Shown piece after piece: positions 11,114 to 22,375 of a stretch of 64,000 bases of DNA. The stretch is from positions 62,001-126,000 of the forward strand of contig JALCLH010000011.1 in the NCBI GenBank assembly GCA_022647765.1, in the 5' to 3' direction. The DNA is from Acidipropionibacterium sp. GTDB taxonomy: Bacteria > Actinomycetota > Actinomycetes > Propionibacteriales > Propionibacteriaceae. Position numbers and translations under genes: made by a program. Numbering within the stretch: the stretch's first letter is position 1; every line of letters begins with the position of its first letter. The notes under the pieces are model-generated. The model saw only the letters and a program-made list of their open reading frames with translations. It had not been told where the DNA came from and ran no database searches.

Positions 11114-11184
11114 GGAGATCACTCCCGCCTCGCCGTAATCCAGCCCGATCAGGGCGTCGGGACGGCGAGGCGGGAGTGATCTCC
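11114..11184. repeat. Perfect 23-bp inverted repeat, related core to family B
   Basis: GGAGATCACTCCCGCCTCGCCGT...ACGGCGAGGCGGGAGTGATCTCC. Confidence 0.85.
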
Positions 11185-11263
11185 ACGGGGTGGGCCGGAT
11201 CGGGGACGCAATGTCACGGGGTGAGCTGGATCGGGGAGCCGAAATCTCAGGGGGAGACCCGGG

Positions 11264-11701
11264 TCAGTCGTCCTCGTCGCGCTTCTTCCGGTGGTCTGAT
11301 CTGTGGTGGCCCGAGTGACCGGTGAGCGCCGGCATCACGAAGATCGGGATGAGCATCACCCACCACCACTGCCACCCGGTGGCGAAGCAGAACACCAGGG
11401 CCGCGGGCCAGGTGAGCGCCGCCGCCACGTCCAGGGCCTTGCGCTGGGCGGGCGACAGCTGGCCGGACTGGCGCTTCTCGACGGCAGTGCTCGTGGTGGA
11501 GGACGCCGGGGCGGCCGGCGGGGGAGTCTCGGGCAGATCCTGGAAGAGCGCGTCGAGGTCGCCCTGGGTGTGTGCCGCCAGGGCGGTCTCCATCCGCTCG
11601 GAGAACTCCTCGGCGGTGAGTCGTCCGGCGACGTGGTGGTCGCGCAGCGCGCCGACGGCGGCGTCCCGTTCGGAGTCGCCGATGCGCATGTTCGGATCCA
11701 T
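11264..11701 (-). CDS. DUF1707 (SHOCT-like) domain membrane protein
   Basis: MRIGDSERDAAVGALRDHHVAGRLTAEEFSERMETALAAHTQGDLDALFQDLP N-terminal domain plus 2 TM. Confidence 0.75.
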   Translation of the reverse strand: MDPNMRIGDSERDAAVGALRDHHVAGRLTAEEFSERMETALAAHTQGDLDALFQDLPETPPPAAPASSTTSTAVEKRQSGQLSPAQRKALDVAAALTWPAALVFCFATGWQWWWVMLIPIFVMPALTGHSGHHRSDHRKKRDEDD

Positions 11702-11749
11702 GGACTCGAGGGTAGCCTCAGCGGGGCGCCTCTCGCCGTGATTGCCGGT

Positions 11750-11971
11750 GGAGTGGCCTGCGGTGCTGAGCGGGGTTGCGCGGTGCTGTCGCTACGGGGT
11801 TCAAGGGGTCATGGAGTGGAGCGGAGTGGCCTGCGACGCCGAGCGGGGTTGCGCTGTGCTGCCGCACGGGGATTCGAAGGGGTCGGCCCGCCGTGGAGCG
11901 GAGTGGCCTGCGACGCCGAGCTTGGGTTGCGCGGTGCTGTCGCTACGGGGTTCAAGGGGTCGTCCCTTTGC
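11750..11971. repeat. Three imperfect ~73-77 bp tandem repeats upstream of lysC
   Basis: GGAGTGGCCTGCG..GCYGAGC..GGGTTGCG..GTGCTG begins at 11750, 11823 and 11900. Confidence 0.8.
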
Positions 11972-12010
11972 CATGGATAGAATGCAGTGTCCGCAGCAAC
12001 GGGAGGGTTG

Positions 12011-13285
12011 ATGACGCGCGTCGTCCAGAAGTTCGGCGGCTCCTCGGTGGCCGATGCCGAGTCGATCAAGCGGGTGGCCCGCCGGATCGCCGCCACCAGG
12101 CAGGCCGGCAATGAGGTGGTCATCGTCATCTCGGCGATGGGCGACTCCACCGACGACCTGATGGACCTGGCCCTCAAGGTCTCCCCCCAGCCGGCCCCCC
12201 GTGAGCTCGACATGCTGCTCACCACGGGTGAGAGGCAGTCGGCCGCCCTGCTGGCGATGGCCCTGTCCGACCTCGGCGTCCCGGCCCGCAGCTACACCGG
12301 CTCCCAGGCCGGCGTCATCACCACCGCGGCGCACGGCAACGCGAGGATCATCGACATCACCCCCGGGCGGGTGGAGAAGTCGCTCAACGCCGGGAACGTC
12401 GTCATCGTCTGCGGCTTCCAGGGGGTCTCGCAGACCACCAAGGACGTCACCACCCTGGGCCGCGGCGCCTCCGACACGACCGCGGTGGCGCTGGCCAGCG
12501 CCCTGGGCGCCGAGTACTGCGAGATCTACTCCGACGTCGACGGGGTGTTCACCGCCGACCCGCGGATCGTTCCCGAGGCCCGGAGGATCCCGGAGATCAG
12601 CTACGAGGAGATGCTGGAGATGGCGGCCTGCGGCGCCAAGATCCTGCACCTGCGCTGCGTCGAGTACGCCCGCCGCGAGGACGTGCCGGTGCACGTCCGC
12701 TCGTCCTTCTCGGACAAGCCCGGCACCTGGGTCAAGGATCTCGCTGACATCACGAAGGGACCAGCCATGGAAGAGGCCATCATCTCCGGAGTCGCGCACG
12801 ACCGCTCCGAGGCGAAGATCACCATTGCGGGGATTCCCGACTCCATCGGCCGGGCCGCGCAGATCTTCGGGATCATCGCGGACGCCGGGATCAACATCGA
12901 CATGATCGTCCAGAACGCCTCCCGGGTGATGAACGGGCGCACCGACCTGTCCTTCACCCTGCCGATGTCCAACGGCCGCACCGCCGTCGAGGCGCTGCGC
13001 GCCGCGCAGGCGTCGATCGGCTTCGAGCAGCTGCTCTACGACGACCAGGTGGGCAAGGTCTCGGTGATCGGCGTGGGAATGCGCTCCCACCCCGGGGTCA
13101 CCAGCACCTTCTTCCAGGCCCTGGCCGAGGCGGGGATCAACCTCCAGATGATCTCAACCTCCGAGATCCGGATCTCGGTGGTCGTCTCCGTTGACCAGGT
13201 CGACCAGGCGGTGCGGGTCGCCCACACCGCCTTCGGGCTGGACGCCGAGGGCGAGGCCGTCGTCTACGCGGGGACGGGACGCTGA
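12011..13285 (+). CDS. lysC: Aspartate kinase
   Basis: [23 protein letters not shown]...[40 protein letters not shown] domains at C-terminus. Confidence 0.95.
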   Translation: MTRVVQKFGGSSVADAESIKRVARRIAATRQAGNEVVIVISAMGDSTDDLMDLALKVSPQPAPRELDMLLTTGERQSAALLAMALSDLGVPARSYTGSQAGVITTAAHGNARIIDITPGRVEKSLNAGNVVIVCGFQGVSQTTKDVTTLGRGASDTTAVALASALGAEYCEIYSDVDGVFTADPRIVPEARRIPEISYEEMLEMAACGAKILHLRCVEYARREDVPVHVRSSFSDKPGTWVKDLADITKGPAMEEAIISGVAHDRSEAKITIAGIPDSIGRAAQIFGIIADAGINIDMIVQNASRVMNGRTDLSFTLPMSNGRTAVEALRAAQASIGFEQLLYDDQVGKVSVIGVGMRSHPGVTSTFFQALAEAGINLQMISTSEIRISVVVSVDQVDQAVRVAHTAFGLDAEGEAVVYAGTGR

Positions 13286-13482
13286 CCGGCCGTCGCGGCT
13301 CGAGCCAGCAACCCCCCGACCCGAGCTCACCGCCTCCCCGGCGTCCTCACCGGGGAGACGGCTCCGGCGCGCCGGCGGATGCCTCCGGTCCGGACGTCTA
13401 CGATCTGCTGAAGCTCCCCGAGGACCGGCCGGCGCCGTCCCCGACCTTCGACGTCTACGACTCCATCGACCCCGATGCGACG

Positions 13483-15418
13483 ATGCTCAGTTCCGGCATC
13501 GCGCAGCGGATCCAGGAGCTGGAGCGTCTGGAGCTCGAGCGCCGCGTCGACCAGCAGCGGCAGGCCCAGGAGCGTGCGGCCCGGGATCGTGCCGCTCGCG
13601 AGCGCGCGGCTCAGACTCAGGCTCAGGGCGAGGGGGCAGCGGGTCAGACAGGGTCGGACGCCGGGACGGGGGAGGCGCCCTCCCAGACTCCCCGTCGCAG
13701 CCAGCAGGAACCGCAGGCCCCCAGGCGGGCCGGGACGGCGTCGTCCCCCCAGCCGGCGTCGTCCCCGCAGTCTCCGGCAGTCGAGCCGAGCCCTGCCGAA
13801 GAACCCGCCGCCCGGGCCCGGGAGTCGGCGTCGCTGAGACGGGCCAGCGCGGTGATGGCCGCCGGCACCATGGTGTCGCGGATCCTGGGCCTGGTGCGCA
13901 GCTCCCTGCTCACCACCGCGATGCTGGGCACCTCGCTGGCGCTGGACACCTTCGAGGCCGCCAACACCCTGCCCAATGTCATCTTCAACCTGCTGTCGGC
14001 CGGCGTCCTCAACGCCATTCTCATTCCGCAGATCGTCAAGGCGATGAAGTGGAAGGACGGTGGACGGGAGTTCGTCGACCGGCTGCTGACCGTCTCCTTC
14101 GCCGCCGTGCTGATCGTGGCCGTGCTGGCCACCGCCACCTCGCCGTGGCTGCTGCACGCCTACTTCTCGGGGTCCGGGCCGGCCCGGGAACTCACCACCT
14201 TCTTCGGCTTCATCTGCATGCCGCAGATCCTCTTCTACGGCCTCTACGCGATTCTCGGCCAGGTGCTCAACGCCCGCGGGCCAGTTCGCCGCCTTCATGT
14301 GGAGCCCGGTGCTGGCCAATATCATCCAGATCAGCGGGCTGGTGTGGTTCCTGGTCCAGTTCGGCGCCCACGGCGACCCCGCGAAGTGGACCCCCCAGAT
14401 GGTGTGGGTGGTCGCCGGCACCACCACCCTGGGCATCGCCGTCCAGGGGCTGTTCCTCATCATCCCGCTGTGGCGGGGCGGATTCAGATGGCGCCCCCGC
14501 TGGGGGGTGCGCGGCTACGGGCTGGGCTCCGCGGCCCGGCTCACCGCGTGGACCTTCACCGCCCTGCTGATCGCCCAGCTGGTCGGGATGGCCACCAAGA
14601 AGATGCTGTCGTACATCCGGGTGCATCATCCCGAGGTCTCCTCGATCAGCGCCTACGACAACGCCTTCCTCATCTTCATGCTGCCGCACGGCCTCATCAC
14701 CGTCTCCATCCTCACCGCGCTCTTCCCGCGGATGAGTTCGGCCCACGCCGACGGCGACAACTCCGGCCTGAGAGCTCTGGTGCAGAAGGGTCTCACCGCC
14801 CCGGCGGTGGCCATCATCCCGTGCTCGATCGCGATGGTGGTGCTGTCGGTCCCCGGCGTCCAGACCATCTGGAGCCTGCAGCACGACCAGGTGCTGCCGC
14901 TGGCCGGAGCGGTGGCGATCATGGGGCTGGGGCTGTTGCCCTTCGGCATCTCGACCCTCCAGCAGCGCTACTGCTTCGCCCGCGAGGACGGACGCCAGAA
15001 CCTCGTCATGCAGTCCATCCTGTCGGGCTCCCAGCTGATCCTGGTGTGCCTGGTCTTCGTGGTGCCCGCCTCCACGGCGCTGTGGACCGTGGCCGCCGCG
15101 CAGACCGTGAGCAACGGGATCGTCGCCGTGGTGTGGATGGTCGTGGCCTCCCGTCAGATGGGCGGGCTGGGCATGGGCGAGGTCTCCGGCCTGTGGACGA
15201 AACTTCTGGCGGCCTCGGTGGTCGCCGGCATTCCGTCCGCCGCGGCGGTGTGGGCCTTCCATCCGCTGGGGGCCCGACGCCTGCACAGCCTGCTGACCCT
15301 GGGGGCCGGCGGGGTGGTCTTCGTGGTGGTGTTCGTGGTGGTGGCGAAGCTCCTGCGGATCGACGAGGTCTCGGGGCTCATCAATCCGGTGCTGAAAAAG
15401 CTCCACATAGTTCACTAG
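13483..15418 (+). CDS. murJ: MurJ/MviN-family lipid II flippase, frameshifted near 14280; start uncertain
   Basis: SLRRASAVMAAGTMVSRILGLVRSSLLTTAMLG...TLPNVIFNLLSAGVLNAILIPQIVKAM; continues in ORF 14297..15418. Confidence 0.85.
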
Positions 15419-15426
15419 ACGTTAAA

Positions 15427-15528
15427 GCGGGAGGCCGCGGCGCGAAGCTCGAGACCTCCCGCGGTCCACCACTGCCGGGGGAGGGCGCGGTGGACCCATC
15501 ATGGGATCTGGGGGAGTTCCCATGATGG
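15427..15528. terminator. Three consecutive hairpins between convergent genes, probable bidirectional termination region
   Basis: GCGGGAGG/CCTCCCGC (15427-15462), GGTCCACC/GGTGGACC (15463-15496), CCATCATGGGA/TCCCATGATGG (15496-15528). Confidence 0.6.
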
Positions 15529-15632
15529 AGTCCAGCCTAGGCTGCGTCCGCAGCCGGGTCAATACGCCCAATGACCCCATCGACAGACGGCGTCACACAG
15601 GGCTCGGCCCCGTCCGACCGCAGGCAGAGTCC

Positions 15633-17252
15633 TCAGCCCTTGCAGAGGTACCCGTCCTGGACCAGCGCGGTGGTGCGGCAGTAGCCGTGGGCGGTCTTCA
15701 CACCACCGGTGTTGAGGGTCAGTTCGGAGACCGTCACCAGCGCGTAGCCCTGCTGGGCGAGGGTGTCGACGATCTCCGGGACGGCGGTCACCGTGGAGGG
15801 CTGGATGTCGTGCAGCAGGATGATCGGCCCGGTGTAGATGGCGACGTCTGCGAAGATCTTCTTCTTGGTGGCCGCGGCGTTCTTGGTCTGCCAGTCCTGG
15901 GAGTCGACGATCCAGTTGATGATCGCCAGGTTGTTCGCCCCCGCCACCTCGTCGACCGACGAGTTGTGGTCCCCGTAGGGCGGTCGCAGCAGCATCGGGT
16001 TGCGTCCGATCAGCTTCTTGATCTTGGCGTTGTTGCCGGCGATCTCCCGCTGGGCGGTGTCGGCGCTGACGGTCGACAGGTCCACATGGCTGAGGGTGTG
16101 ATTGCCGACCTCGAACCCCGACGCCGCCGCCAGGACCGTGAACTGCGGGTGCTGGTCGATGGACTCGCCGAGCTGGAAGAAGGTGGCGGCCCCCTTCACC
16201 TTGGTGAAGGCGGCGATCACCTGGTCGGTCTGCGGGCCCGGGCCGTCGTCGAAGGTCAGCGCCACCGCCTTGGTGACGATGCAGTCGATGCCGACCGCGG
16301 TGCTCGGGTGCGGGATCGACTTCGGGCTGGGGGAGGAGGACGCCGATCCGGAGGCCGGCGTCGGGTTCTGGCTCTCATCGGGGGAGGCGGTCGAGTCGCC
16401 CGGCAGCGGATGCAGATTCGGCGAGGAGGACGGCTTGGGGCGGTCCTTCGGCGCCTTGTACCAGACGGCCGTCGTCGACGGCGTCCCGGTGAAGGCGCTC
16501 GGATGGAGGGACGCCCCCAGGGCCTTGGTGCCGTAGTCGGACAGCAGCGGGGTGACGACCTTGGCGTCGAGCACGACCTGAACCAGATCCGGGGCCAGCA
16601 CCGCCGGCGGGAAGGAGAGGATGAAGGTGTTGCCGCCGCCGAATCCCATCGCCGGGCCGGTGCCGTAGGGGGCTGCGCCGTCCTGCAGCGCGGCCCTCGC
16701 CTTGGCGGCGTCCAGCCCCTGCGCGGTGGCCTCCTGGGCGACCGCGCGGGCGAAGGCGTCCCAGCCCGGCCAGGAGATCAGCACCGAGGGGGAGAAGGTC
16801 TGCGAGAGGGTCGCGTCGTACCACAGCGTGGTCGGCGTGGTGGTGGTCTTCCCGCCGGTCTTGACCGCCGCGCGCACCTCGACGCCGATGACGTCGCTGG
16901 AGACCGCCAGGAACTGGCTGGTGATGGTGACGTCGCTCGCATTGGTCCAGTCGGCCCCGCGCAGGGTCCGTTCGCGGACCACCTCGAGGGCCTGGCTGAG
17001 GTTGCGCGCCAGCGGGATCTGCGGCACCTGGGCGTTGATGGTGCGCGGGGTGGTCACTGTGAGAGCGGTGGGTGTGACGCCCTTGACCAGGGAGCTGTCG
17101 GCCGAGGTGAATTTCGCCTCGGCGGCCGCTCGGGCAGCCTTGCTGGCCTGGGGATTCGACCCTGCTCCGTTGCTCCCGGAGCAGGCTGCCATGGACAGGG
17201 TTGTCACGAGACCGAGAGCTGTTCCGCAGAAGGCGCGCCGAGAGAATGTCAC
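15633..17252 (-). CDS. Polysaccharide deacetylase-family lipoprotein
   Basis: Lipobox-like signal LSMAACSGSNG; NodB motifs ALTFDDGPGPQTDQ, NHTLSHVDLS, LRPPYGDHN. Confidence 0.85.
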   Translation of the reverse strand: MTFSRRAFCGTALGLVTTLSMAACSGSNGAGSNPQASKAARAAAEAKFTSADSSLVKGVTPTALTVTTPRTINAQVPQIPLARNLSQALEVVRERTLRGADWTNASDVTITSQFLAVSSDVIGVEVRAAVKTGGKTTTTPTTLWYDATLSQTFSPSVLISWPGWDAFARAVAQEATAQGLDAAKARAALQDGAAPYGTGPAMGFGGGNTFILSFPPAVLAPDLVQVVLDAKVVTPLLSDYGTKALGASLHPSAFTGTPSTTAVWYKAPKDRPKPSSSPNLHPLPGDSTASPDESQNPTPASGSASSSPSPKSIPHPSTAVGIDCIVTKAVALTFDDGPGPQTDQVIAAFTKVKGAATFFQLGESIDQHPQFTVLAAASGFEVGNHTLSHVDLSTVSADTAQREIAGNNAKIKKLIGRNPMLLRPPYGDHNSSVDEVAGANNLAIINWIVDSQDWQTKNAAATKKKIFADVAIYTGPIILLHDIQPSTVTAVPEIVDTLAQQGYALVTVSELTLNTGGVKTAHGYCRTTALVQDGYLCKG

Positions 17253-17337
17253 GGCCCACAGGCTACATTCCCGGCCCCGAATGGCGGTCTGGAGACGCCG
17301 CCCCTACGGAACTTCTCAGGGTTCTCACTTCGCGCTC

Positions 17338-18408
17338 TCAGCTGCGTGTGCACGGCTCCTCGACCGCGTCGTCGGCCGGGTTGCCGGCCGGAACGGCGTC
17401 CTGCCCCTGCTCGGACGCCTGCTCCCGCCTGCGCTGTCGGCTGCTGGCGAACAGGGAGGTGACGACGGTGACCGTCAGCACGGACAGGATGACCAGCAGT
17501 GAGAGGTTCGTCGAGATCTCCGGGACGTGCACCGGATGGCCGCCGTTGATGAAGGGCACCGCATTCTCGTGCAGGGCGTGCAGCACCAGCTTGACGCCGA
17601 TGAAGCCGAGGATCACCGCCAGTCCGTAGGACAGGTGCACCAGGCGGTCCAGCAGCCCGTCCAGCAGGAAGTACAGCTGACGCAGGCCCAGCAGGGAGAA
17701 GGCGGTCGCGGTGAAGACGATGTAGGCGTTCTGGGTGAGCCCGAAGATCGCCGGGATCGAGTCGACGGCGAACAGGACGTCGGTGCCGGCGATCGCGACC
17801 ATCACGAGCAGCATCGGGGTCATCATCCGGCGTCCCTGCTCGACGGTGGTGAGCCGGTCGCCGTCGTAGCGGTCGGTGCTGGGCAGCACCTTGCCGAAGA
17901 GTCGCTGGGTGGCGCGCACCATGAAGTTGTCGACCTGGCCGTCATGCTCCTGCTGCTTGTCGTGGCCCCGCATCATGCTCGCCGCGGTGACCAGCAGAAT
18001 GGCGCCGAAGACGTAGAAGATCCAGGCGAAGGAATTCACCAGGGCGGCGCCGGCCAGAATGAGTCCGGTGCGGGCGATGAGGGAGAAGACGACGCCGAAC
18101 ATCAGCACTTTCTGCTGATTCTCCCGGGGCACCGCGAAACTGGTCATGATCACCAGGAACAGGAAGAGATTGTCGACGCTGAGCGCCTTCTCGGTGACAT
18201 ATCCGGCGAAGTACTCCTTGCCGAGCTCGGGACCCGCCGCGATCCACACGCCGACTCCGAAGATCAGGGCCACGCCGACGAAGATCGCCGACCAGATCGA
18301 CGCCTCTTTGAGGCTGGGGGCGTGGGGCTTGCGGATGTGAGTCATGAAGTCGACCGCGAGCAGTGCGATCAGACCGGCGATGGTGAGGGTCCAGACGAGA
18401 GGGCTCAT
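17338..18408 (-). CDS. TerC-family integral membrane protein
   Basis: EKALSVDNLFLFLVIMTSFAVP and DVLFAVDSIPAIFGLTQNAYIVFTATAFSLLGLRQLYF. Confidence 0.9.
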   Translation of the reverse strand: MSPLVWTLTIAGLIALLAVDFMTHIRKPHAPSLKEASIWSAIFVGVALIFGVGVWIAAGPELGKEYFAGYVTEKALSVDNLFLFLVIMTSFAVPRENQQKVLMFGVVFSLIARTGLILAGAALVNSFAWIFYVFGAILLVTAASMMRGHDKQQEHDGQVDNFMVRATQRLFGKVLPSTDRYDGDRLTTVEQGRRMMTPMLLVMVAIAGTDVLFAVDSIPAIFGLTQNAYIVFTATAFSLLGLRQLYFLLDGLLDRLVHLSYGLAVILGFIGVKLVLHALHENAVPFINGGHPVHVPEISTNLSLLVILSVLTVTVVTSLFASSRQRRREQASEQGQDAVPAGNPADDAVEEPCTRS

Positions 18409-18612
18409 GGGATTCCTTGATAGGCGTGGGCTCGGGGCTGGGGGTGCGCGCGGCACTCGGGGGTGGGACGCAGGGGGACGCCGATCGGTTCCCGCGGGTC
18501 CGGTGGTTCTTCGCTGCCGGTCTCTGCTGCTCAGGACCGGTCGTTGTGGCGTCTTCGCCTCCGGGCAGCGTCGCGGCAGCCCGCCCGGGCCGGCCGGACG
18601 GCGTCCCGCAGG

Positions 18613-19929
18613 TCAGGCCGCGACCCGGCGCGCCGACCGCGCGACCATCCCGGCCAGCAGGCAGCCGACCAGAACCAGCGCCAGCAGCCACATCATCAGC
18701 ATCGCCCAGCCGGCGGCGTGGAAGACATGACCCGACAGGTAGCCCAGCACCGAGGAGCCCAGGTAGTAGCAGGTGAGGTACATGCCGGACGCCTCGCCGC
18801 GGCTCTTCGGCGCCAGCGCGCCGACCCAGCCGGAGGCCACCGCGTGCACCGTGAAGAACCCGTAGGTGAGCGCCGCGACCCCTGGCAGCATCACCCACAG
18901 ATTGTTGACGGCCGCGATCGGCAGGCCCACCACGCAGGCAGCGGCGCCGACCAGGATCGCGGTGCCGCGACCGCGCTCGGCCGCCATCCGGCCGCCGCGT
19001 GCCGAGGCGACGGTGCCGAACAGGTAGAGCAGGAAGACCAGTCCGGCCAGCGAGGGGGGCAGTCCGAAGCGGTCGATGAGCCGGTATCCGAGGAAGTTGT
19101 AGAGGGAGACGAAGACCCCCATGAAGATGAAGCCGACGCCGAAGAGCCCGGCCAGCCGGGGGTCGCGCCACTGGCGTCCCATGGTTCTCAGCTCGGAGCG
19201 GAAGTGCAGGGCCTTGGGGACGAACCGGCGCTCCCTGGGCAGGATGACCACCATCACGACGCTGAAGGCCAGCGCCAGCCCCATGTCGACCGCCAGGGCG
19301 GTTCGCCAGCCGCTGAACTGCAGCAGACCGGAGGGCAGCAGTCGGCCGATCAGGCCGCCGACGGAGTTGCCCGCCACGTAGATCCCCATCGCCCGCGGGA
19401 GGTCCCGGGGATGGATCTCCTGAGCCAGCCAGGCCATCGCGGTGGCCGGGACGCCGGCCAGCAGCAGGCCCTGGAGTCCGCGTCCGACCACCAGCCAGCC
19501 GAGGCCGGGGGCCAGCGGCAGCAGCAGCCCGACGACCGTGGCGGCCAGCGCCGAGAAGACGATGAGCCGGCCGCGGCCGGTTCTTTCCGAGAGCACTGAG
19601 GCGGGCAGGATCGCCAGGGCCAGGATTCCTGTGGTGGCGCTGACGGTGAGTGCGGCCTGAGCCGGAGTGATGCGCATCGCCGCGGTGAGCGCGGGCATCA
19701 GGGCCTGGGTGCAGTACATCGCGTTGAAGGAGGCCAGCCCGGCGAAGAGCAGGGCCAGGGCCGCGCGATGGTAGGCGGGCTGGCCGTGCCGGAGGCCCTC
19801 GGGAAGTTCGGCGGTACTGACCGGATCTGCTGCTGGGGCACCGGTTTCGGAGGCGTTGGTCGGTGTCGCCTTGTCAGGTGTGGTCCGGGGGTTCTCGTCG
19901 GGGGTGGGCACCCGTCCACTGTGGAGCAT
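18613..19929 (-). CDS. MFS transporter (start uncertain)
   Basis: 12-TM hydrophobic pattern; LPASVLSERTGRGRLIVFSALAATVVG; divergent from a LysR gene. Confidence 0.85.
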   Translation of the reverse strand: MLHSGRVPTPDENPRTTPDKATPTNASETGAPAADPVSTAELPEGLRHGQPAYHRAALALLFAGLASFNAMYCTQALMPALTAAMRITPAQAALTVSATTGILALAILPASVLSERTGRGRLIVFSALAATVVGLLLPLAPGLGWLVVGRGLQGLLLAGVPATAMAWLAQEIHPRDLPRAMGIYVAGNSVGGLIGRLLPSGLLQFSGWRTALAVDMGLALAFSVVMVVILPRERRFVPKALHFRSELRTMGRQWRDPRLAGLFGVGFIFMGVFVSLYNFLGYRLIDRFGLPPSLAGLVFLLYLFGTVASARGGRMAAERGRGTAILVGAAACVVGLPIAAVNNLWVMLPGVAALTYGFFTVHAVASGWVGALAPKSRGEASGMYLTCYYLGSSVLGYLSGHVFHAAGWAMLMMWLLALVLVGCLLAGMVARSARRVAA

Positions 19930-19996
19930 CGTGTGGACGAATGGAAATGCATGGGATTGGTGCCCTTGATGCATGTACTGCATTAGGATTCGGGTC

Positions 19997-20875
19997 GTGC
20001 TGTCAGACGATCTGTCCTGGTTCCTCGCCCTCGCCGAGACCCAGCACGTCGGTGAGGCGGCCGCCGAGCTGCGCATTCCGCAGCCCACCCTGTCGCGGCG
20101 GCTGGCCCGTCTGGAGCGCCGGATGGGCACCACCCTGTTCGACCGGCACGGCCGGGCGCTGGCCCTCAATCCCCGGGGCGAGGCGCTCCGCCGCCGGATC
20201 CGGTCCGCCGTCACTCAGCTGGATCTCGGGGAGTCGGAGGTGCGGCGGCTGCTCGACCCGGAGACCGGTCTGGTCCGCTTCGACTTCATGCACTCGCTGG
20301 GCACCTGGCTCGCGCCCCGCCTCATCCACGGCTTCGTCCGCGCCCACCCGCGCGCCGAGATCCGGCTGCACCAGGGGATCGGCACCGAGCTGATCGAGCG
20401 GGTGGCCTCCGACGAGGCCGATCTCGCGCTCTGCTCCCCGCAGCCGAGAGACGAGGGATTGGCCTGGCTGGAGGTGCTGCGCCAGCCGCTGGCCCTGTGC
20501 GTGGCGGCCGACCACCCCCTGGCCAGGCGTGATGCCGTGAGCCTGGCGGATGCGGCGGGGGAGCGGTTCATCTCGACCCCGATCGGGCTGAACTCCCGCC
20601 AGCTGCTGGAGGAGGTCGCTCGGGATGAGGGGATCGATGTCGATGTCGCCTACGAGTCCGACGAGCTGTCCACCGTCGCCGGGCTGGTGGTGGCCGGCGT
20701 CGGGGTGGCCCTGCTGCCCGCCGACGACCCGTATCTGCATCTGGCCGGGACGGTCTTCCTGCCGCTGCGCACCCGGCGCACCCGCGAGGTCGGGCTGGTC
20801 TGGCGGGCCGACCAGGATCTGGACTCCACTCCCGGGCTGCTGCTGAGCGCGGCGCGCAGGGTGCTGGGCGGTTGA
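19997..20875 (+). CDS. LysR-family transcriptional regulator (GTG start proposed)
   Basis: N-terminal HTH FLALAETQHVGEAAAELRIPQPTLSRRLARLERRMGTTLFDRHGR. Confidence 0.9.
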   Translation: MLSDDLSWFLALAETQHVGEAAAELRIPQPTLSRRLARLERRMGTTLFDRHGRALALNPRGEALRRRIRSAVTQLDLGESEVRRLLDPETGLVRFDFMHSLGTWLAPRLIHGFVRAHPRAEIRLHQGIGTELIERVASDEADLALCSPQPRDEGLAWLEVLRQPLALCVAADHPLARRDAVSLADAAGERFISTPIGLNSRQLLEEVARDEGIDVDVAYESDELSTVAGLVVAGVGVALLPADDPYLHLAGTVFLPLRTRRTREVGLVWRADQDLDSTPGLLLSAARRVLGG

Positions 20876-20991
20876 GTGTGGGGGTGAGCGGGTGGGGAGC
20901 GCGAGGGATCGGTGAACATTTCACTCGCCCAAGGGGGGTCCGGAGCGATCTGGATCGCGTTCCGGGGCCTTACGCGATGCTTCTATGTTTG

Positions 20992-22092
20992 TCAAGCCGC
21001 TGCCACCACCCGTGCCGGCTCATCAGCGCAGACCGGGTGCGCACGATTCAACAACCTCCAGATACTGCGGGCCACGTACCGCTTCAAGCACCTCCAGATC
21101 TCGGTGCGAGTCCGACCCTGCCTGGTCCGCCGCTCCACATACTCCCGGGTCGCCTGATCCCCCCTGGCCCGAGTCATCACGATCCGGTACAACGCCGCAT
21201 TCAACCGCCGATCCCCACCCCGGTTCAACCGATACCGCACCGTCTTACCCGACGACGCCGCCACCGGAGACACCCCGGACAACGCGGCGAACCCCGCCTC
21301 ACTGCGGATCCGTCCCGGACGCGACCACGCCGAGATGATCACCGCGGCACTGACCGGGCCCACCCCGAACAGGCCCAACAGTTCGGGGGCCACCGCACCC
21401 ACCAGGTCCTCGATGGCGGCCAGGTTGGTCTGCAACTGCGCGTCGAGGTCGGTGACCCGCCTGGCCAGGCGCACGGCCTCGGCGCGCGCGGTCGCCTCCC
21501 CGATCCGGTCACCGGCACGCTCGCGCCACCGGGCCACCCCCGCGATCTGGGCGCGGGTCAACGTGTGGCGGGCATCGGCGCCCAGGTCGAAGCGGCGCAG
21601 CAGGCCGGTCAGGGTGCAGATCGCGGCACTGCGCTCGTGGTTCATCTGCTCGCGCGCGCAGGTGAGGACCTCCAGGCCCTGGCCGGTCTGGCCCGAGCGC
21701 CAGTCCCGCAACCGGGACATCCGGGTGGCCGCGGCACTGGCTGGCCGCCGCGACCGCGTCGATCGGGTCGGTCTTGGGGCCCCCGGCCCGACGCGGGGTG
21801 GGGGCCTCGGCGACCCGGTAGCCGGCCTCGGTGAGCCGGTCGGCGACGGTGGCCCCGTAGGAGCCGGTGCACTCGGCCGAGATCAGGACCTGGTCTGGTC
21901 CTGGGCGCTGGTGCGCCGCCCGATCCAGTCGAGGGCCCGGGCCAGTCCGGCCGGGTGTGTGGGCAAGGTCTGCTGGTCGGTGATGCGGCCGGTGGTGGTG
22001 TCCAGGATCGCGTAGGAGTGGGTGGCGGCGTGGGTGTCGATGCCCACGATCCACCGGTAGCGGTCTGCGGTGATGGGTTGCATACTGGGCAT
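20992..22092 (-). pseudogene. IS110-family transposase with two indels (about 21740 and about 21895)
   Basis: ORFs 21883..22092 (N-term) and 20992..21720 (C-term) match the intact copy at 40482..41579; indels +2 and +1, net +3. Confidence 0.85.
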
Positions 22093-22152
22093 TGGCGATG
22101 CTCCTCGACGTGTTGGGAACGGTGTCGCTGTCGGCGCCGGCTCGTACGGTGT

Positions 22153-22375
22153 GATCGCGGGGCAACTCTGTCATCGGTCACGCTCCCACCGGGTGTGGGG
22201 GTGGACGGGCTTCTATCAGGTCACCGCGGTCGGGCGGGCCGGTGCCGTCATCGGGGGCCTGGATGGACACATCGCGTAATGGGCACCCCATTGTTGTGTG
22301 GGGGCCGGAGTGATATGGGGTCACGTCCAGGCATCCGGTGACAACACCCAGCCTGCCAGTCGGTCCCAGACCGAC
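22153..22375 (-). ncRNA. Putative IS110 bridge RNA, copy 1
   Basis: Same guide segments as copy 2: TCGCGTAA at 22272-22279 and GAGTGATATG at 22308-22317 (+ strand). Confidence 0.75.

Noticed and set aside
15501-17462. 653-aa plus-strand ORF
   Set aside because: Antisense shadow of the polysaccharide deacetylase gene
18409-18612. Possible manganese (yybP-ykoY) riboswitch upstream of the TerC gene
   Set aside because: No convincing match to the conserved loops on reading the minus strand
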